From: Neotabrizicola shimadae
GTDB taxonomy: Bacteria > Pseudomonadota > Alphaproteobacteria > Rhodobacterales > Rhodobacteraceae
Assembly (NCBI RefSeq): GCF_019623905.1
Contig: NZ_CP069370.1
Location: 1,426,001 to 1,490,000 of the forward strand
Direction: 5' to 3'
DNA: 64,000 nucleotides
Shown: positions 52,485 through 62,301 of the stretch, one piece after another
Layout of the letters: the number at the start of each line of letters is the position of its first letter
How positions within the stretch are numbered: the first letter of the stretch is position 1
Translations under genes and position numbers: made by a program
The notes under the pieces: generated by a model
Databases searched by the model: none
Told to the model about the DNA's origin: nothing
What the model saw: the letters and a program-made list of their open reading frames with translations, nothing else

Positions 52485-54023
52485 TCAGACGAAGGCGTCG
52501 GGCATCTCTTCCTTGCGCTTGGCGACAAAGGCTTCCAGCGCCTCGCGCTTGCCCTCGTCCAGATCCGGTGCCTGGTAATCGGCCAGCAGCTTCTTCACCC
52601 GCTCGCCCGCCAGCGCCTGGGTGTCCCGGCTACCCTCGTCGGCCCAGGTCTCGAAGGGCTTGTAGTCCAGAAGATCCGACCGCCAGAACGCCGACTTGAA
52701 ATTCGCTTGGGTATGCGCGCAACCCAGGTAATGCCCGCCCGGCCCCACCTCGGCAATCGCATCCAGCGCCTGCGCATTCTCGTCCACGCTCACGCCCCTG
52801 GCCAGACCGTGCAGCGCACCCAACTGGTCGGCATCCATCACGAACTTCTCGTAGCTGGACACCAGCCCGCCCTCCAGCCAGCCGCAAGCGTGCAGCATGA
52901 AGTTCACGCCCGCCAGCAGCCCCATGTTCAGGCTGTTCGCGCTTTCATAGGCCGCCTGCGCATCCGGCAGCTTCGACCCGCAGAACGCGCCGGCCGAGCG
53001 ATAGGGCAACCCAAGCCGCCGCACCAGCTGCCCCGCGCCATAGGTGATGAGGCTCGCTTCCGGCGTGCCGAAGGTCGGCGCGCCCGAGTTCATGTCGATC
53101 GAGGTCACGAAGGCCCCGGCGATCACCGGCGCACCGGGCCGCACCAGCTGCGAATAGCTGACGCCCGCCAGAATCTCGGCCAGCACCTGCGTCAGCGTCC
53201 CCGCCACCGTCACCGGCGCCATGGCCCCGCCCACGATGAACGGCGACACGATGGCCGCCTGGTTCGCCACCGCATAGACCTCCAGCGCGCCCATCATGAT
53301 CCCGTCGAAGGTCATGGGCGAGTTGATGTTGACGAGGCTCGTCATCACCGTGTTCTGGTCCACGAAATCGTCGCCGAACAGGATCTTCGACATCGCAACC
53401 GAATCCGCCGCCCGTTCTGGCGCCGTCACCGACCCCATGTAGGGCTTGTCCGACAGCGTCATATGCGCCAGCAGCATGTCCAGGTGGCGCTTGTTCACCG
53501 CGATATCCGTGGGCTCGCAGACCGTGCCGCCCGAATGGTGCAGCCACTTGGACATGTAGCCGAGCTTCACGAAGTTGCGGAAATCCTCGATCGTGGCATA
53601 GCGCCGCCCGCCATCGGCATCGCGCACGAAGGGCGGGCCATAGACCGGCGCCAGCACCAGGTTGCGCCCACCGATGTCCACATTGCGCTCGGGGTTGCGC
53701 GCGTGCTGGACAAAGCTCTTCGGCGCGGTGGAACACAGCTTGCGCGCCAGCCCGCGCGGAATATGCACCCGCTCGCCGCGCACATCGGCGCCCGCCTGCC
53801 GCCAGCGTTCCAGCGCCGCCGGGTTCTCGACGAAGTTCACGCCGATCTCTTCCAGCACCTTCTCGGCATTGTGCTCAATGATCTCGATGGCCTCGGCCGT
53901 CAGCACCTCGAAATTCGGGATGTTGCGCTCGATGAACCGCGCAGTCTCAAAGCTCACCGCGCTGCGTTCCGCCCGCCGCGCCGCCCCGCCGCCCCGCGCC
54001 CGCCGTCCGCCCGTGTCGCTCAT
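52485..54023 (-). CDS. MttB-family methyltransferase (non-pyrrolysine)
   Basis: A 512-residue TIM-barrel methyltransferase of the trimethylamine/glycine betaine:corrinoid family. It begins with a basic disordered leader, then NIPNFEVLTAEAIEIIEHNAE. Later marks are GAPTFGTPEASLITYGAG near residue 325 and EVGPGGHYLGCAHTQ near 440. The frame has no in-frame amber codon, so it is of the non-pyrrolysine branch that includes glycine betaine methyltransferase MtgB. ATG at 54023 has GGGAGAG. Its corrinoid partner is not in the window, but the methyl-THF:corrinoid methyltransferase is at 22.8 kb. Confidence 0.9.
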   Translation of the reverse strand: MSDTGGRRARGGGAARRAERSAVSFETARFIERNIPNFEVLTAEAIEIIEHNAEKVLEEIGVNFVENPAALERWRQAGADVRGERVHIPRGLARKLCSTAPKSFVQHARNPERNVDIGGRNLVLAPVYGPPFVRDADGGRRYATIEDFRNFVKLGYMSKWLHHSGGTVCEPTDIAVNKRHLDMLLAHMTLSDKPYMGSVTAPERAADSVAMSKILFGDDFVDQNTVMTSLVNINSPMTFDGIMMGALEVYAVANQAAIVSPFIVGGAMAPVTVAGTLTQVLAEILAGVSYSQLVRPGAPVIAGAFVTSIDMNSGAPTFGTPEASLITYGAGQLVRRLGLPYRSAGAFCGSKLPDAQAAYESANSLNMGLLAGVNFMLHACGWLEGGLVSSYEKFVMDADQLGALHGLARGVSVDENAQALDAIAEVGPGGHYLGCAHTQANFKSAFWRSDLLDYKPFETWADEGSRDTQALAGERVKKLLADYQAPDLDEGKREALEAFVAKRKEEMPDAFV

Positions 54024-54174
54024 CGCTTCTCTCCCGCGCTGTTCCCGGCCCTTATGCCGCCAAGCCCCGCGCAGCCTCTCCCCGAAACCGCCCCTTGAAG
54101 GCAAAAAGCGACATAGGCTTTCCCCGAAAGCGACGCCCCCCAAAGTCAGCGCGGGCTCAAGGCCCGCGCTGCGC

Positions 54175-55650
54175 TCAATCCTCCTTCGACCCCTTCCGGT
54201 CGATGTGCTTGCGCAACCGGCTTGGCGTGTGGAACTTGCGCTCCTTCCAGGGGTTCTTGTCGCCCTGGCTGCGGAACGTCAGCCGGATCGGCGTGCCCGG
54301 CATCTCGAAATGTTCGCGCAGCCCGTTCACGAGGTACCGCTTGTAGCTGTCGGGCATCAGGTCGGGGTGGCTGCACATCACCACGAAACCCGGGGGCCGG
54401 GTCTTCACCTGGGTCATGTAGCGCAGCTTGATGCGGTGGCCCCCCGGTGCGGGCGGCGGATGCGCCTCGGTCATCGCCCCGAGCCAGCTGTTCAGCTTGG
54501 CCGTGGTGATCCGCTTGTTCCAGATGTCATGCACCCGCACGATGGCATCGTGCAGACGGTCCAGCCCCCGCCCCGTCTTGGCCGAAACCGTGACCAGCGG
54601 CGCGCCTTTCAGCTGCGGCAGCAGGCGCTCGAACATCTCCTTCAGATCTGCGAGCTTTTCCTGCTTCTCGTCCTCCAGGTCCCACTTGTTCGCCGCCACC
54701 ACGACCGCGCGCCCCTCGGTCTCGGCGAAATCGGCGATGCGCAGGTCCTGGGTCTCGAACGGGATCTCCACGTCCAGCAGAACCACCACCACCTCGGCAA
54801 AGCGCACGGCGCGCAACCCGTCGGCGACCGACAGCTTCTCCAGCTTCTCGACGACGCGCGCCTTCTTGCGCATCCCCGCCGTGTCCCAGATGCGGATCGG
54901 CGTGCCCATCCAGTCCGACCGCAGCGAGATCGCGTCGCGGGTGATCCCCGCCTCCGGCCCGGTCAGCAGACGGTCGGTCCCGAGGATCTTGTTGATCAGG
55001 GTCGATTTCCCGGCATTGGGCCGGCCGATCACGGCAATCTGCAACGGCTTGGCCGCCGTCGGGCGATGCGCCAGCGGATCGGCCTCTTCCTCGCCCTCGG
55101 CCTCGGAAAGGTCCACCTCCACCGCCGGGGCGGTCTCGGCCTCGCGCTCGTCGTATTCCGCGGCCAGCGGGCGCAGCAGGTGATAGAGGTCTTCCATCCC
55201 CTCGCCATGTTCGGCCGAAATCCGCACCGGCTCGCCCAGGCCCAACTCCCAGGCTTCCAGCGCGCCCGCATCGGCGGCAGAGCCTTCCGCCTTGTTCACC
55301 GCCAGAATGACCTTCCCGCCCTTGCGCCGCAGGATGTCGGCAAAGACCCGGTCCGTCGCGGTCAGGCCGGCGCGGCCGTCCACCAGGAACAGGCTGATGT
55401 CGGCCATGTCCACCGCACGCTCGGTCAGGCGCCGCATCCGGCCCTGCAGGCTGTCGTCGGTCACATCTTCCAGCCCGGCCGTGTCGATCACAGTAAAGCG
55501 CAGGTCCATCAGCCGCGCATCGCCCTCGCGCAGGTCGCGCGTGACGCCGGGCTGGTCATCGACCAGCGCAAGCCGCCGCCCGACCAGGCGGTTGAACAGG
55601 GTCGACTTGCCCACATTCGGGCGCCCGACAATGGCCAGCGTGAAGGACAT
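54175..55650 (-). CDS. der: Ribosome biogenesis GTPase Der
   Basis: A 491-residue protein with two GTPase domains in tandem and a C-terminal KH-like domain, needed for 50S assembly. G1 motifs are [14 protein letters not shown] near residue 6 and [13 protein letters not shown] near 210; DTAG and NKxD motifs follow in each. An acidic linker ([14 protein letters not shown]) joins them. It is downstream of bamB, the order found in E. coli too. Confidence 0.96.
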   Translation of the reverse strand: MSFTLAIVGRPNVGKSTLFNRLVGRRLALVDDQPGVTRDLREGDARLMDLRFTVIDTAGLEDVTDDSLQGRMRRLTERAVDMADISLFLVDGRAGLTATDRVFADILRRKGGKVILAVNKAEGSAADAGALEAWELGLGEPVRISAEHGEGMEDLYHLLRPLAAEYDEREAETAPAVEVDLSEAEGEEEADPLAHRPTAAKPLQIAVIGRPNAGKSTLINKILGTDRLLTGPEAGITRDAISLRSDWMGTPIRIWDTAGMRKKARVVEKLEKLSVADGLRAVRFAEVVVVLLDVEIPFETQDLRIADFAETEGRAVVVAANKWDLEDEKQEKLADLKEMFERLLPQLKGAPLVTVSAKTGRGLDRLHDAIVRVHDIWNKRITTAKLNSWLGAMTEAHPPPAPGGHRIKLRYMTQVKTRPPGFVVMCSHPDLMPDSYKRYLVNGLREHFEMPGTPIRLTFRSQGDKNPWKERKFHTPSRLRKHIDRKGSKED

Positions 55651-55716
55651 GGCAAACACCTCCGCAAACACCGGGGCCCGCAGGTCCCGAAGCGGATGCC
55701 TTACATGGCCGGCGCC

Positions 55717-57090
55717 TCAGCGGAAAGCGTGAAGTTGCCCGTCGCCGCCCATGACGTAAAGCATCGAATTGGTCAGGATAGGGGCCGAGGAGGCGCCTCC
55801 CGGAATCACCGCCGTGGTCACAAGTCGCCCGTCGCGCGGGTCGAACACGCGCAGGTAGCCGTCTGAAGATGCCACGATGATCCGCCCGCCTGCGGCCACG
55901 GGGCCGTAATGGGCATAGATCGCCTGCTGCTTCTTCGGCTTCTGCTCAACGAAATAGGGCAGCGGAACCGACCAGATCACCGCGCCGTCGCCAGCATTGA
56001 TCCTCACCAGATGCCCGTCATCGGTCACCTGGAACAGCGATCCGCCCACCGGCATCACCGGGTTCAGCGCGCCCTCGCCGGCGGACCACCGCACCTCGCC
56101 GGTCTCCATGTCCAGCGCCGCCGTCCGCCCGCCCGAGGTGCCGACAATCGCCGTGCCCCCCAGGATCACCGGATCGGCCGTCACTTCCGAGAACGAGGCA
56201 TAGGGCCGACCGACCCGTTGGCCGCCCACGCCCGAGGCCCAAAGCTGGTGGCCCGACCGCTTCAGATAGGCCGAGACATCGCCGCTTTCATAGGGAATCA
56301 GCACCCGGTCTCCGGCCACGGCCGGCGCGCCGCCGCCCATTGTCCCAGACCGGTTGGCCGAGCCCATGCCCGACCACAGGATCTTGCCATCCGCCGTGCT
56401 CATCGCCAGCGCCGTGCCGTTGCGCAGCACGACAAAGACCATGTCGCCATCCACGGCAGGTGCGCCCGCGGCCGGTACGTCCAAACGCTTCGTCCAGACC
56501 GTCCCGCCGGTTCTGGCGTCCAGCACGACCAACTCGCCCGACACGGTGGAAACGTAGAGCCGGCCGCGGTCATAGGCCATGCCCGCCCCGGCCGGGCCGC
56601 CACCCCGGTCAAACCCCGCCGCGAGGTTCCTTGCCCAGACCGCCTGCCCGCTCGCCGCGCTCACCGCCACAAGCTGCGTGCCGGAATCCATGGCAAAGAT
56701 CAGCCCGTCGCCCGCCACGGGCGAGGCCTGGATGCGGGCGCGGCGCGAGTTGCCCTCGCCGATCGGCGCCGACCAGACCATGACAGGCTGCGCCGACAGA
56801 CGCCCAACCGGCGAGACATGGCGCACGTTGCCGCCGCGCTGCGTCCAGCTCGCATTGGCTTCGCCCGCGGGTACCGAGATCGGCACCGATCTGTTCGCCG
56901 GCTGCGCGGGTGGCGCGACCTGCCCCGAAGCATCCACCTCGACCGTCGCCAGATCGGTGTCCAGCGGATAGCGCGGGCCGGGAAGGATCAGCTCCTTTTC
57001 CGCGCAGCCCGCCACCGTTGCCAGCACGACCAATGCCGCCAAAGCGTTGCGGCGTCCGTCATGCCAAGCCATCCGCCCCGAAGCTGCCAT
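55717..57090 (-). CDS. bamB: Outer-membrane assembly lipoprotein BamB
   Basis: A 457-residue lipoprotein: the lipobox is ATVAGC, with the lipidated Cys near residue 29. The body is a PQQ-type eight-bladed propeller, with repeats such as YVSTVSGELVVLDARTG and SSDGYLRVFDPRDG. It is part of the BAM complex that inserts outer-membrane proteins. It lies in a yfgM-bamB-der operon. A second ATG at residue 7 is possible. Confidence 0.92.
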   Translation of the reverse strand: MAASGRMAWHDGRRNALAALVVLATVAGCAEKELILPGPRYPLDTDLATVEVDASGQVAPPAQPANRSVPISVPAGEANASWTQRGGNVRHVSPVGRLSAQPVMVWSAPIGEGNSRRARIQASPVAGDGLIFAMDSGTQLVAVSAASGQAVWARNLAAGFDRGGGPAGAGMAYDRGRLYVSTVSGELVVLDARTGGTVWTKRLDVPAAGAPAVDGDMVFVVLRNGTALAMSTADGKILWSGMGSANRSGTMGGGAPAVAGDRVLIPYESGDVSAYLKRSGHQLWASGVGGQRVGRPYASFSEVTADPVILGGTAIVGTSGGRTAALDMETGEVRWSAGEGALNPVMPVGGSLFQVTDDGHLVRINAGDGAVIWSVPLPYFVEQKPKKQQAIYAHYGPVAAGGRIIVASSDGYLRVFDPRDGRLVTTAVIPGGASSAPILTNSMLYVMGGDGQLHAFR

Positions 57091-57107
57091 CTGTCCAGAT
57101 CCTGCCG

Positions 57108-57767
57108 TCAGCCTGCATCCGCGGCGGGGTCACCGCCAAGCGCGGTGATCACCTGCCCCGCCCGCGACCGCAAGGGTGCCGAGGCCTCCTGGTCCACGGT
57201 CAGCGCCTGAAGCGCGGTGATCGCCGCTGCGGTGTCACCCGCCTCGATCAGCAGATAGGCCAGCTGTTCCTCGGCCAGGGTGCGGAAGGCGCGGCCCGGC
57301 TGGGCAATGCCGTCCAGTGCCATCTGCCGGTCCGCCAGCGGCATCTCGGCACCCGCCACGATCACCCGGCGCAGCACCGCAAGGTCGCGCAGGCTTTGCG
57401 GCTGCGTCTGATCGGCGATCAGCCGGTCCAGCGCGGCCAGCGTCGCCGCCTTGTCCTCGGACGGGTCCGAGGCCAGCAGAAGGTCGATCACCGCCTTCTG
57501 GCTACCCTCCGCGGGAATCGCGGACAGCGCCGCGCGGCGCTCTTCGGTGCCGCCCATGTCCAGCGAATCCAGCACCGCATCGCCAAAGGCTTCCGCCCGC
57601 GCCGCCTCACGCGCGGCGGTCCACTCGATCCAGGCCGTGCCGCCGACGATGGCCACCACAACCAGCCCGCCGATCCAGCCATACTTGCGGAAGGCGGCAA
57701 ACAGCCGGTCGCGCCGGACCTCTTCGGTCACTTCCTCGATGAAGCTGTCGGGGTTATGCACGGGCAT
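57108..57767 (-). CDS. YfgM-like tetratricopeptide membrane protein
   Basis: A 219-residue protein with a cytoplasmic N-terminus (FIEEVTEEVRRDRLFAAFRKYGW), one membrane helix near residues 32-50 and a periplasmic Ala-rich helical repeat domain. This is the layout of YfgM, an accessory of the Sec translocon that works with periplasmic chaperones. The position directly before bamB-der supports the call. Confidence 0.87.
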   Translation of the reverse strand: MPVHNPDSFIEEVTEEVRRDRLFAAFRKYGWIGGLVVVAIVGGTAWIEWTAAREAARAEAFGDAVLDSLDMGGTEERRAALSAIPAEGSQKAVIDLLLASDPSEDKAATLAALDRLIADQTQPQSLRDLAVLRRVIVAGAEMPLADRQMALDGIAQPGRAFRTLAEEQLAYLLIEAGDTAAAITALQALTVDQEASAPLRSRAGQVITALGGDPAADAG

Positions 57768-57839
57768 CTCCTTGGCGTCGCGCGCTCGTCTTACACGGCT
57801 TGGCCCGGATAAGCCAAGCCCTGCCGGGCGCCGCCGGCC

Positions 57840-59669
57840 TCACTCCGCCGCCAGCGCCTCTTCCTCTTCCGCCGACTGCCGCGCCCACATCGCGGCATAG
57901 CGCCCGCCCGCCTCCAGAAGCGCCTCGTGCGTGCCGCGCTCCAGGATGCGGCCCTCTTCCATCACCACGATCAGGTCGCTGTCCGCGATGGTCGACAGCC
58001 GGTGCGCGATGGTCACCACCGTCCGCCCCTGCCCCATCTCGCGCAAGGACTCCTGGATGTCCCGCTCGGTCTGGGTGTCCAGCGCCGAGGTCGCCTCGTC
58101 CAGCACCAGGATCGGCGGGTCCTTCAACAGCGTCCGCGCGATCCCCACCCGTTGTTTCTCGCCACCCGAAAGCTTCAGCCCCCGTTCGCCCACCGTAGTT
58201 TCATACCCCTCGGGCAGCGACAGGATGAAATCGTGGATCTTCGCCGCCCGCGCCGCCGCCTCCACCTCCTCGCGGGTGGCGCCAGGCCGGCCATAGGCGA
58301 TGTTGTAATAGACCGTGTCGTTGAACAGCACCGTGTCCTGCGGCACCACCCCGATGGCCCGGTGCAGCGACTCCTGCGTCACCTCGCGCAGATCCTGCCC
58401 GTCGATGCGGATCGCGCCCCCCGTCACGTCATAGAACCGGAACAAGAGCCGCCCGATGGTCGATTTGCCGGAACCCGAATGGCCCACCAAGGCCACCCGC
58501 TGCCCCGCGCCCACCTCCAGCGAAATCCCCTTCAGGATCGGGCGCGAAGGCTCATAGGCAAAGCGCACATCGTCGAAGACGATGGCCCCGCCCGCCACTT
58601 TCAGCTCCGCCGCATCGGGCCTGTCCACGATCTCGGCCGGCTGCGACAGAAGCCCGAACATCTCGCCCATGTCCACCAGCGACTGGCGGATTTCGCGGTA
58701 CACCGTGCCCAGGAAGCCAAGCGGCATGGTGATCTGGATCATATAGGCGTTGACCATCACGAAATCGCCCACGGTCAGCGTCTTGGCCTCCACGCCAAAG
58801 GCCGCCATCACCATCACGATCACCAGCCCTGTGGTGATGATGAAGGCCTGCCCTGCGTTCAGGAAGCTCAGCGAAAGCCCCGTGCGCACCGCCGCCACTT
58901 CATAGCGTTGCATCGCCCGGTCATAGCGCGCGGCCTCCCAGCCCTCAGCGCCGAAGTACTTCACCGTCTCGTAATTCAGCAGCGAATCGATGGCCTTCTG
59001 GTTGGCATCGGTATCCTGGTCGTTCATCTCGCGCCGGATCTGCACCCGCCATTCCGTCACGCGGAAGGTGAACAGCACATAAAGCGCCACCGTCGTCACC
59101 ACGACGGCCGAATAGGTCCAGCCGAAGACCACGGCGAAGATGACCGCAACCATGGTCAGTTCCAGGATCAGGGGCCCGATGGACAGAAGAAGGAAGCGCA
59201 GAAGGAAATCCACGCCCTTCACGCCACGCTCGATGACCCGGCTCAGGCCTCCGGTGCGCCGCGTGATGTGATAGCGCATCGACAGCCGGTGGATGTGCTC
59301 GAAGGTCTCAAGCGCCAGCTTGCGCATGGCACGCTGGCCCACCCGGACGAAGACCGCATCGCGCAATTCGCCGAACAGCACCCCGCCAAGCCGCGCCAGC
59401 CCATAGGCCACCGTCAGACCCACCGCGCCAAGCGCCAGAAACGTCGCCACCCCCGGCGCGTCGCCCGCCAGCGCGTCCACCGCCTCCTTGTACAGGAACG
59501 GCGTCGAGACAGAGATCACCTTGGCCGCCAGCAGGAACAGAAGCGACATCACGACCCGCCGCTTCACCCAGGTCTCGCCCTCGGGCCAGAGATAGGGCGC
59601 CACGCGCCGGATCGTCTGCCATCCGCTCGCTGCCTGCGGAGCGTGCGGGTCTGTCGAGGAATTGCTCAT
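57840..59669 (-). CDS. Atm1/HMT1-type ABC exporter
   Basis: A 609-residue half transporter: six membrane helices (residues about 40-320), then an ATPase domain with Walker A VGHSGSGKST near 400, signature LSGGEKQR near 500 and Walker B ILVLDEATSALD near 520. It is closest in layout to Atm1 of mitochondria and alphaproteobacteria, which export glutathione-bound sulphur or metal compounds. It diverges from an ArsR-type regulator with a Cys-pair motif, which suggests metal or metalloid control. Confidence 0.9.
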   Translation of the reverse strand: MSNSSTDPHAPQAASGWQTIRRVAPYLWPEGETWVKRRVVMSLLFLLAAKVISVSTPFLYKEAVDALAGDAPGVATFLALGAVGLTVAYGLARLGGVLFGELRDAVFVRVGQRAMRKLALETFEHIHRLSMRYHITRRTGGLSRVIERGVKGVDFLLRFLLLSIGPLILELTMVAVIFAVVFGWTYSAVVVTTVALYVLFTFRVTEWRVQIRREMNDQDTDANQKAIDSLLNYETVKYFGAEGWEAARYDRAMQRYEVAAVRTGLSLSFLNAGQAFIITTGLVIVMVMAAFGVEAKTLTVGDFVMVNAYMIQITMPLGFLGTVYREIRQSLVDMGEMFGLLSQPAEIVDRPDAAELKVAGGAIVFDDVRFAYEPSRPILKGISLEVGAGQRVALVGHSGSGKSTIGRLLFRFYDVTGGAIRIDGQDLREVTQESLHRAIGVVPQDTVLFNDTVYYNIAYGRPGATREEVEAAARAAKIHDFILSLPEGYETTVGERGLKLSGGEKQRVGIARTLLKDPPILVLDEATSALDTQTERDIQESLREMGQGRTVVTIAHRLSTIADSDLIVVMEEGRILERGTHEALLEAGGRYAAMWARQSAEEEEALAAE

Positions 59670-59737
59670 GTCCGGGGCGCCTCTGGCTGGCCGCAGCAGG
59701 AAAGGTTGATCCGCGCGCGGCTTGCGGCTAATGATGA

Positions 59738-59761
59738 TTCAACAGTTCATGAGTATTTGAA
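59738..59761. promoter_or_regulatory. Candidate ArsR operator
   Basis: TTCAA (59738-59742) and TTGAA (59757-59761) are inverted 14 bp apart in the gap between the Atm1-type and ArsR genes; TTCAA/TTGAA arms are seen in many ArsR sites. The second arm abuts the arsR ribosome-binding region. Confidence 0.4.
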
Positions 59762-59763
59762 GG

Positions 59764-60156
59764 ATGCAGAAAGGACAAGCCCTCTCCGCGCTCTCCGCCC
59801 TGGCCAACGACCAGCGGCTCGATCTCTTGCGGCTCCTGATGCCGCGGGGCGAGGAAGGCTTGCCGGCGGGCGAGATTGCGCGCAGCCTTGGGCTGTCCGC
59901 CTCGCGGCTGTCCTTCCACCTGGCCCAGATGGAACAGGCGGGCCTGATCCGGTCACGCAAGGTCGCGCGCAACGTGTTCTATTCCGTCGATGCCGAAGGC
60001 ATCGGCCGCACCATCGGCTATCTGCTGAACGATTGCTGCTTCGGCAACGCCAAGGTCCGCGCCTGCTGCGCTGACGAGGCGTCAGTCCCGCTCTCCGAAC
60101 GGGATCAGGCCGCCGCACAGACCACCGAAATCACGGCTTCAGCGCCGGAACGGTGA
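59764..60156 (+). CDS. ArsR-family metal(loid)-responsive repressor
   Basis: A 130-residue winged-helix repressor. The HTH is GEIARSLGLSASRLSFHLAQMEQAGLI near residues 39-65. Two Cys pairs at the end (NDCCFGN near 90 and RACC near 100) could bind arsenite, antimonite or a soft metal; the classical C-V-C in helix 3 is absent, so this is a C-terminal-site variant. It diverges from the Atm1-type exporter, its likely target. The last 26 bp overlap the convergent LysM gene. Confidence 0.85.
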   Translation: MQKGQALSALSALANDQRLDLLRLLMPRGEEGLPAGEIARSLGLSASRLSFHLAQMEQAGLIRSRKVARNVFYSVDAEGIGRTIGYLLNDCCFGNAKVRACCADEASVPLSERDQAAAQTTEITASAPER

Positions 60157-61585
60157 ACACCTGGCCCGGATAGATCAGGTCCGGGTCGCGGATCTGGTCC
60201 TTGTTCGCCTCGAAGAGCTGAACATAAAGAACACCTTCGCCAAAGTTGTCGCGGGCGATCTTCCAAAGGGTGTTGCCCGGCTGAACGGTGATCGTCACCA
60301 TTTCCTGCGCCGGGGGCGCAGCCTCGGCTTCAGCCGTCGCCACGGGCGTCGCCGGTTCGGCGGCGGCAGGGGCAGCGGGTTCCGCCGCCGGGGCCGCCGC
60401 CGGTTCAGCAACCGCTGGCACGGCAGGCTCTTGCGTCGCCTCGGCTACCGCCGCCGGGGGCTCTTCCTCTGGCGCCTCGGGCACCTGCGCAACTGCTGCG
60501 GGCTCCGGTGCCGCCGGTTCAGTCGCCGCCGGTTCGGGCGCCGCCGATTCCGGTGCCGCTGGTTCCGGCGCAGGCTCCGCTGACGGTTCCGCAGGTTCCG
60601 CCATCGCGGCCTCCAGCGCCGCCGGATCTTCGCGCTTGAACGGTGTCTCGAAGCGCGAAATCACCTTGCCCGTGCCATCCAACTGGTCAGCGCGCAACCG
60701 GTGCAGGCCGGGGCTCACCCCCTCGGGCACCACCGACCACTGCCCATCCGCGGCAACCGGCGTCTCGGCCAGGAACGCATCGTCCAGGTACAGACGCACT
60801 GTCGCGCCGCCCATGCCCCGGCCCGAGATTCGCACCGCCCCCTCGGCCTCGTAGGCGATGGAATCGATCACCACCTCCTCGGGCGGGATTCCGGCGGCAT
60901 CGCCGCCCTGGATCACCTTCACCTCATCCTCGGTCACCAGCAGGGCGGCCGGCGCCTCCGGCTCGGGCGCTGCGGCCGGCTCTTCTGCCGGTTTTGCTTC
61001 AGCTTCACCTGCGGGTTCAATCGGCGCTGCGGGCTCTGCCGCCGCCACAGCCACTTCGGGCGCCTCGGTCGGGGCGACCGCGATGCTTTCCTTGCCCGGC
61101 ACCTCGGTGCCATCGGCCAGCCGCATCACCAGGGTCAGAAGCCGCGCCGCCTGCGAAGGTGGCAACGTGAACATCGCCACGAACTTGCCCGAGCCATCCG
61201 CCTGGGTGCTGACGGCTTCCGTCCCGTCCACCAGCACGGCAACGGTCGCCTCCGCTGCCGCCTGGCCCGCCACAAGCGCCGCGCCGTCCGGCTCGATCCG
61301 CACCACATCCACCGTCGGCAGTTCGGGCGCGGCGGGTGTCGCCGCCGGGGCCTCGGGCGCGGGCTCTGCCGCAGCCTCCGCCTTTGGTTCCGTCTCTGCT
61401 GCAGGTGCGGGCGTCGCAGCCGGCTCTGCCGTCGCGGCCACCTGGCTTTGCGCCGGAACTTCCGTCACTTCGGGCAAGGGTCGCGACGCGTACCAGACCA
61501 GCGCCCCCGCCACCGCGGCCACCGCCACGCCCCCCGAAATCAGGCCCGCGCGCGCGCCCGATCCCATTTCTGACCATCTGGCCAT
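60131..61585 (-). CDS. LysM protein with long Ala/Pro/Glu-rich region
   Basis: A 484-residue protein with one membrane helix near residues 14-32, several Ala/Pro/Glu-rich linkers, two Ig-like beta domains (near 90-150 and 245-310) and a C-terminal LysM domain (TVQPGNTLWKIARDNFG near 435) that binds peptidoglycan. Repeats of the form PAEPAA make the DNA highly repetitive at 60.35-60.6 kb. The ATG at 61585 is chosen because it precedes the helix. A cell-wall-anchoring role is likely, with the linkers spanning the periplasm. Confidence 0.82.
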   Translation of the reverse strand: MARWSEMGSGARAGLISGGVAVAAVAGALVWYASRPLPEVTEVPAQSQVAATAEPAATPAPAAETEPKAEAAAEPAPEAPAATPAAPELPTVDVVRIEPDGAALVAGQAAAEATVAVLVDGTEAVSTQADGSGKFVAMFTLPPSQAARLLTLVMRLADGTEVPGKESIAVAPTEAPEVAVAAAEPAAPIEPAGEAEAKPAEEPAAAPEPEAPAALLVTEDEVKVIQGGDAAGIPPEEVVIDSIAYEAEGAVRISGRGMGGATVRLYLDDAFLAETPVAADGQWSVVPEGVSPGLHRLRADQLDGTGKVISRFETPFKREDPAALEAAMAEPAEPSAEPAPEPAAPESAAPEPAATEPAAPEPAAVAQVPEAPEEEPPAAVAEATQEPAVPAVAEPAAAPAAEPAAPAAAEPATPVATAEAEAAPPAQEMVTITVQPGNTLWKIARDNFGEGVLYVQLFEANKDQIRDPDLIYPGQVFTVPALKP

Positions 61586-61726
61586 CGTTCCCCCGTCGTC
61601 CCCCGGTCGCCGTTCGTGAGGGCGGGGCCGTTTGCCGGCCATCCTTTGCCCCCCGGCGCTTGCCGTTGCTTCACAAAACCCCGATATCTGCGCTCAAAGC
61701 AACCATATTTCGCAAGAGCAAGCCCC

Positions 61727-62281
61727 ATGACCACACTCCGTTCCGTCTGCGTGTTCTGCGGGTCGCGCAGCGGCGTCGATCCGGCCTATGCCCAAGCCGC
61801 GCGCGGCACCGGTCAGGCGATCGCCGCTGCCGGCTGGCGGCTCGTCTACGGGGCGGGCGACGTGGGCCTGATGGGCGAGGTTGCCCGCGCCGCAGAATCC
61901 GCCGGCGCCAGCGCCATGGGCGTGATTCCGGTCCATCTTCTCAAGCGCGAGAAAGGCCGGCGCGACCTGTCCACCTTCGTCGTCACCGAGGACATGCACG
62001 AACGCAAGAAGGTGATGTTCATGAATTCCGACGCCGTCGTGGTCCTGCCCGGCGGCGCAGGGTCGCTGGACGAGTTTTTCGAGGTTCTGACCTGGGCGCA
62101 GATCGGCCTGCACAGCAAGCCGATCTATCTGCTCGACACCAATGGCTACTGGCAGCCGCTCGTCGCCCTCCTGCACCATGTCGTGGCGCAGGGCTTCGCC
62201 GAGCCTTCGATGCTCGCCAGCTTCGCCGTGGTGCCCGACCCCGAGGCGCTCGCAACCGCCCTGCACGCCGCGCTGGATTGA
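61727..62281 (+). CDS. LOG-family (TIGR00730) nucleotide-processing protein
   Basis: A 184-residue Rossmann-fold protein of the LONELY GUY family, with VCVFCGSRSG near residue 7, the GGAGDVGLMG-type loop (here YGAGDVGLMGEVARAA) near 38, and the P-G-G-x-G-S-x-x-E/D active site (PGGAGSLDEFFEV) near 110. It removes ribose phosphate from nucleoside monophosphates; in plants and some bacteria this activates cytokinins. The ATG at 61727 gives the normal length. Confidence 0.88.
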   Translation: MTTLRSVCVFCGSRSGVDPAYAQAARGTGQAIAAAGWRLVYGAGDVGLMGEVARAAESAGASAMGVIPVHLLKREKGRRDLSTFVVTEDMHERKKVMFMNSDAVVVLPGGAGSLDEFFEVLTWAQIGLHSKPIYLLDTNGYWQPLVALLHHVVAQGFAEPSMLASFAVVPDPEALATALHAALD

Positions 62282-62285
62282 CCAA

Positions 62286-62301
62286 GGGGCCGCGCGGCCC
62301 C
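62286..62301. terminator. Palindrome after the LOG gene
   Basis: GGGGCCGCGCGGCCCC is a perfect 16-bp palindrome 4 bp after the LOG stop. It can form a hairpin but lacks a T-run. Confidence 0.4.

Noticed and set aside
60330-60620. Low-complexity GCC/GGC repeat block
   Set aside because: It encodes the Ala/Pro/Glu linkers of the LysM protein and follows its reading frame.
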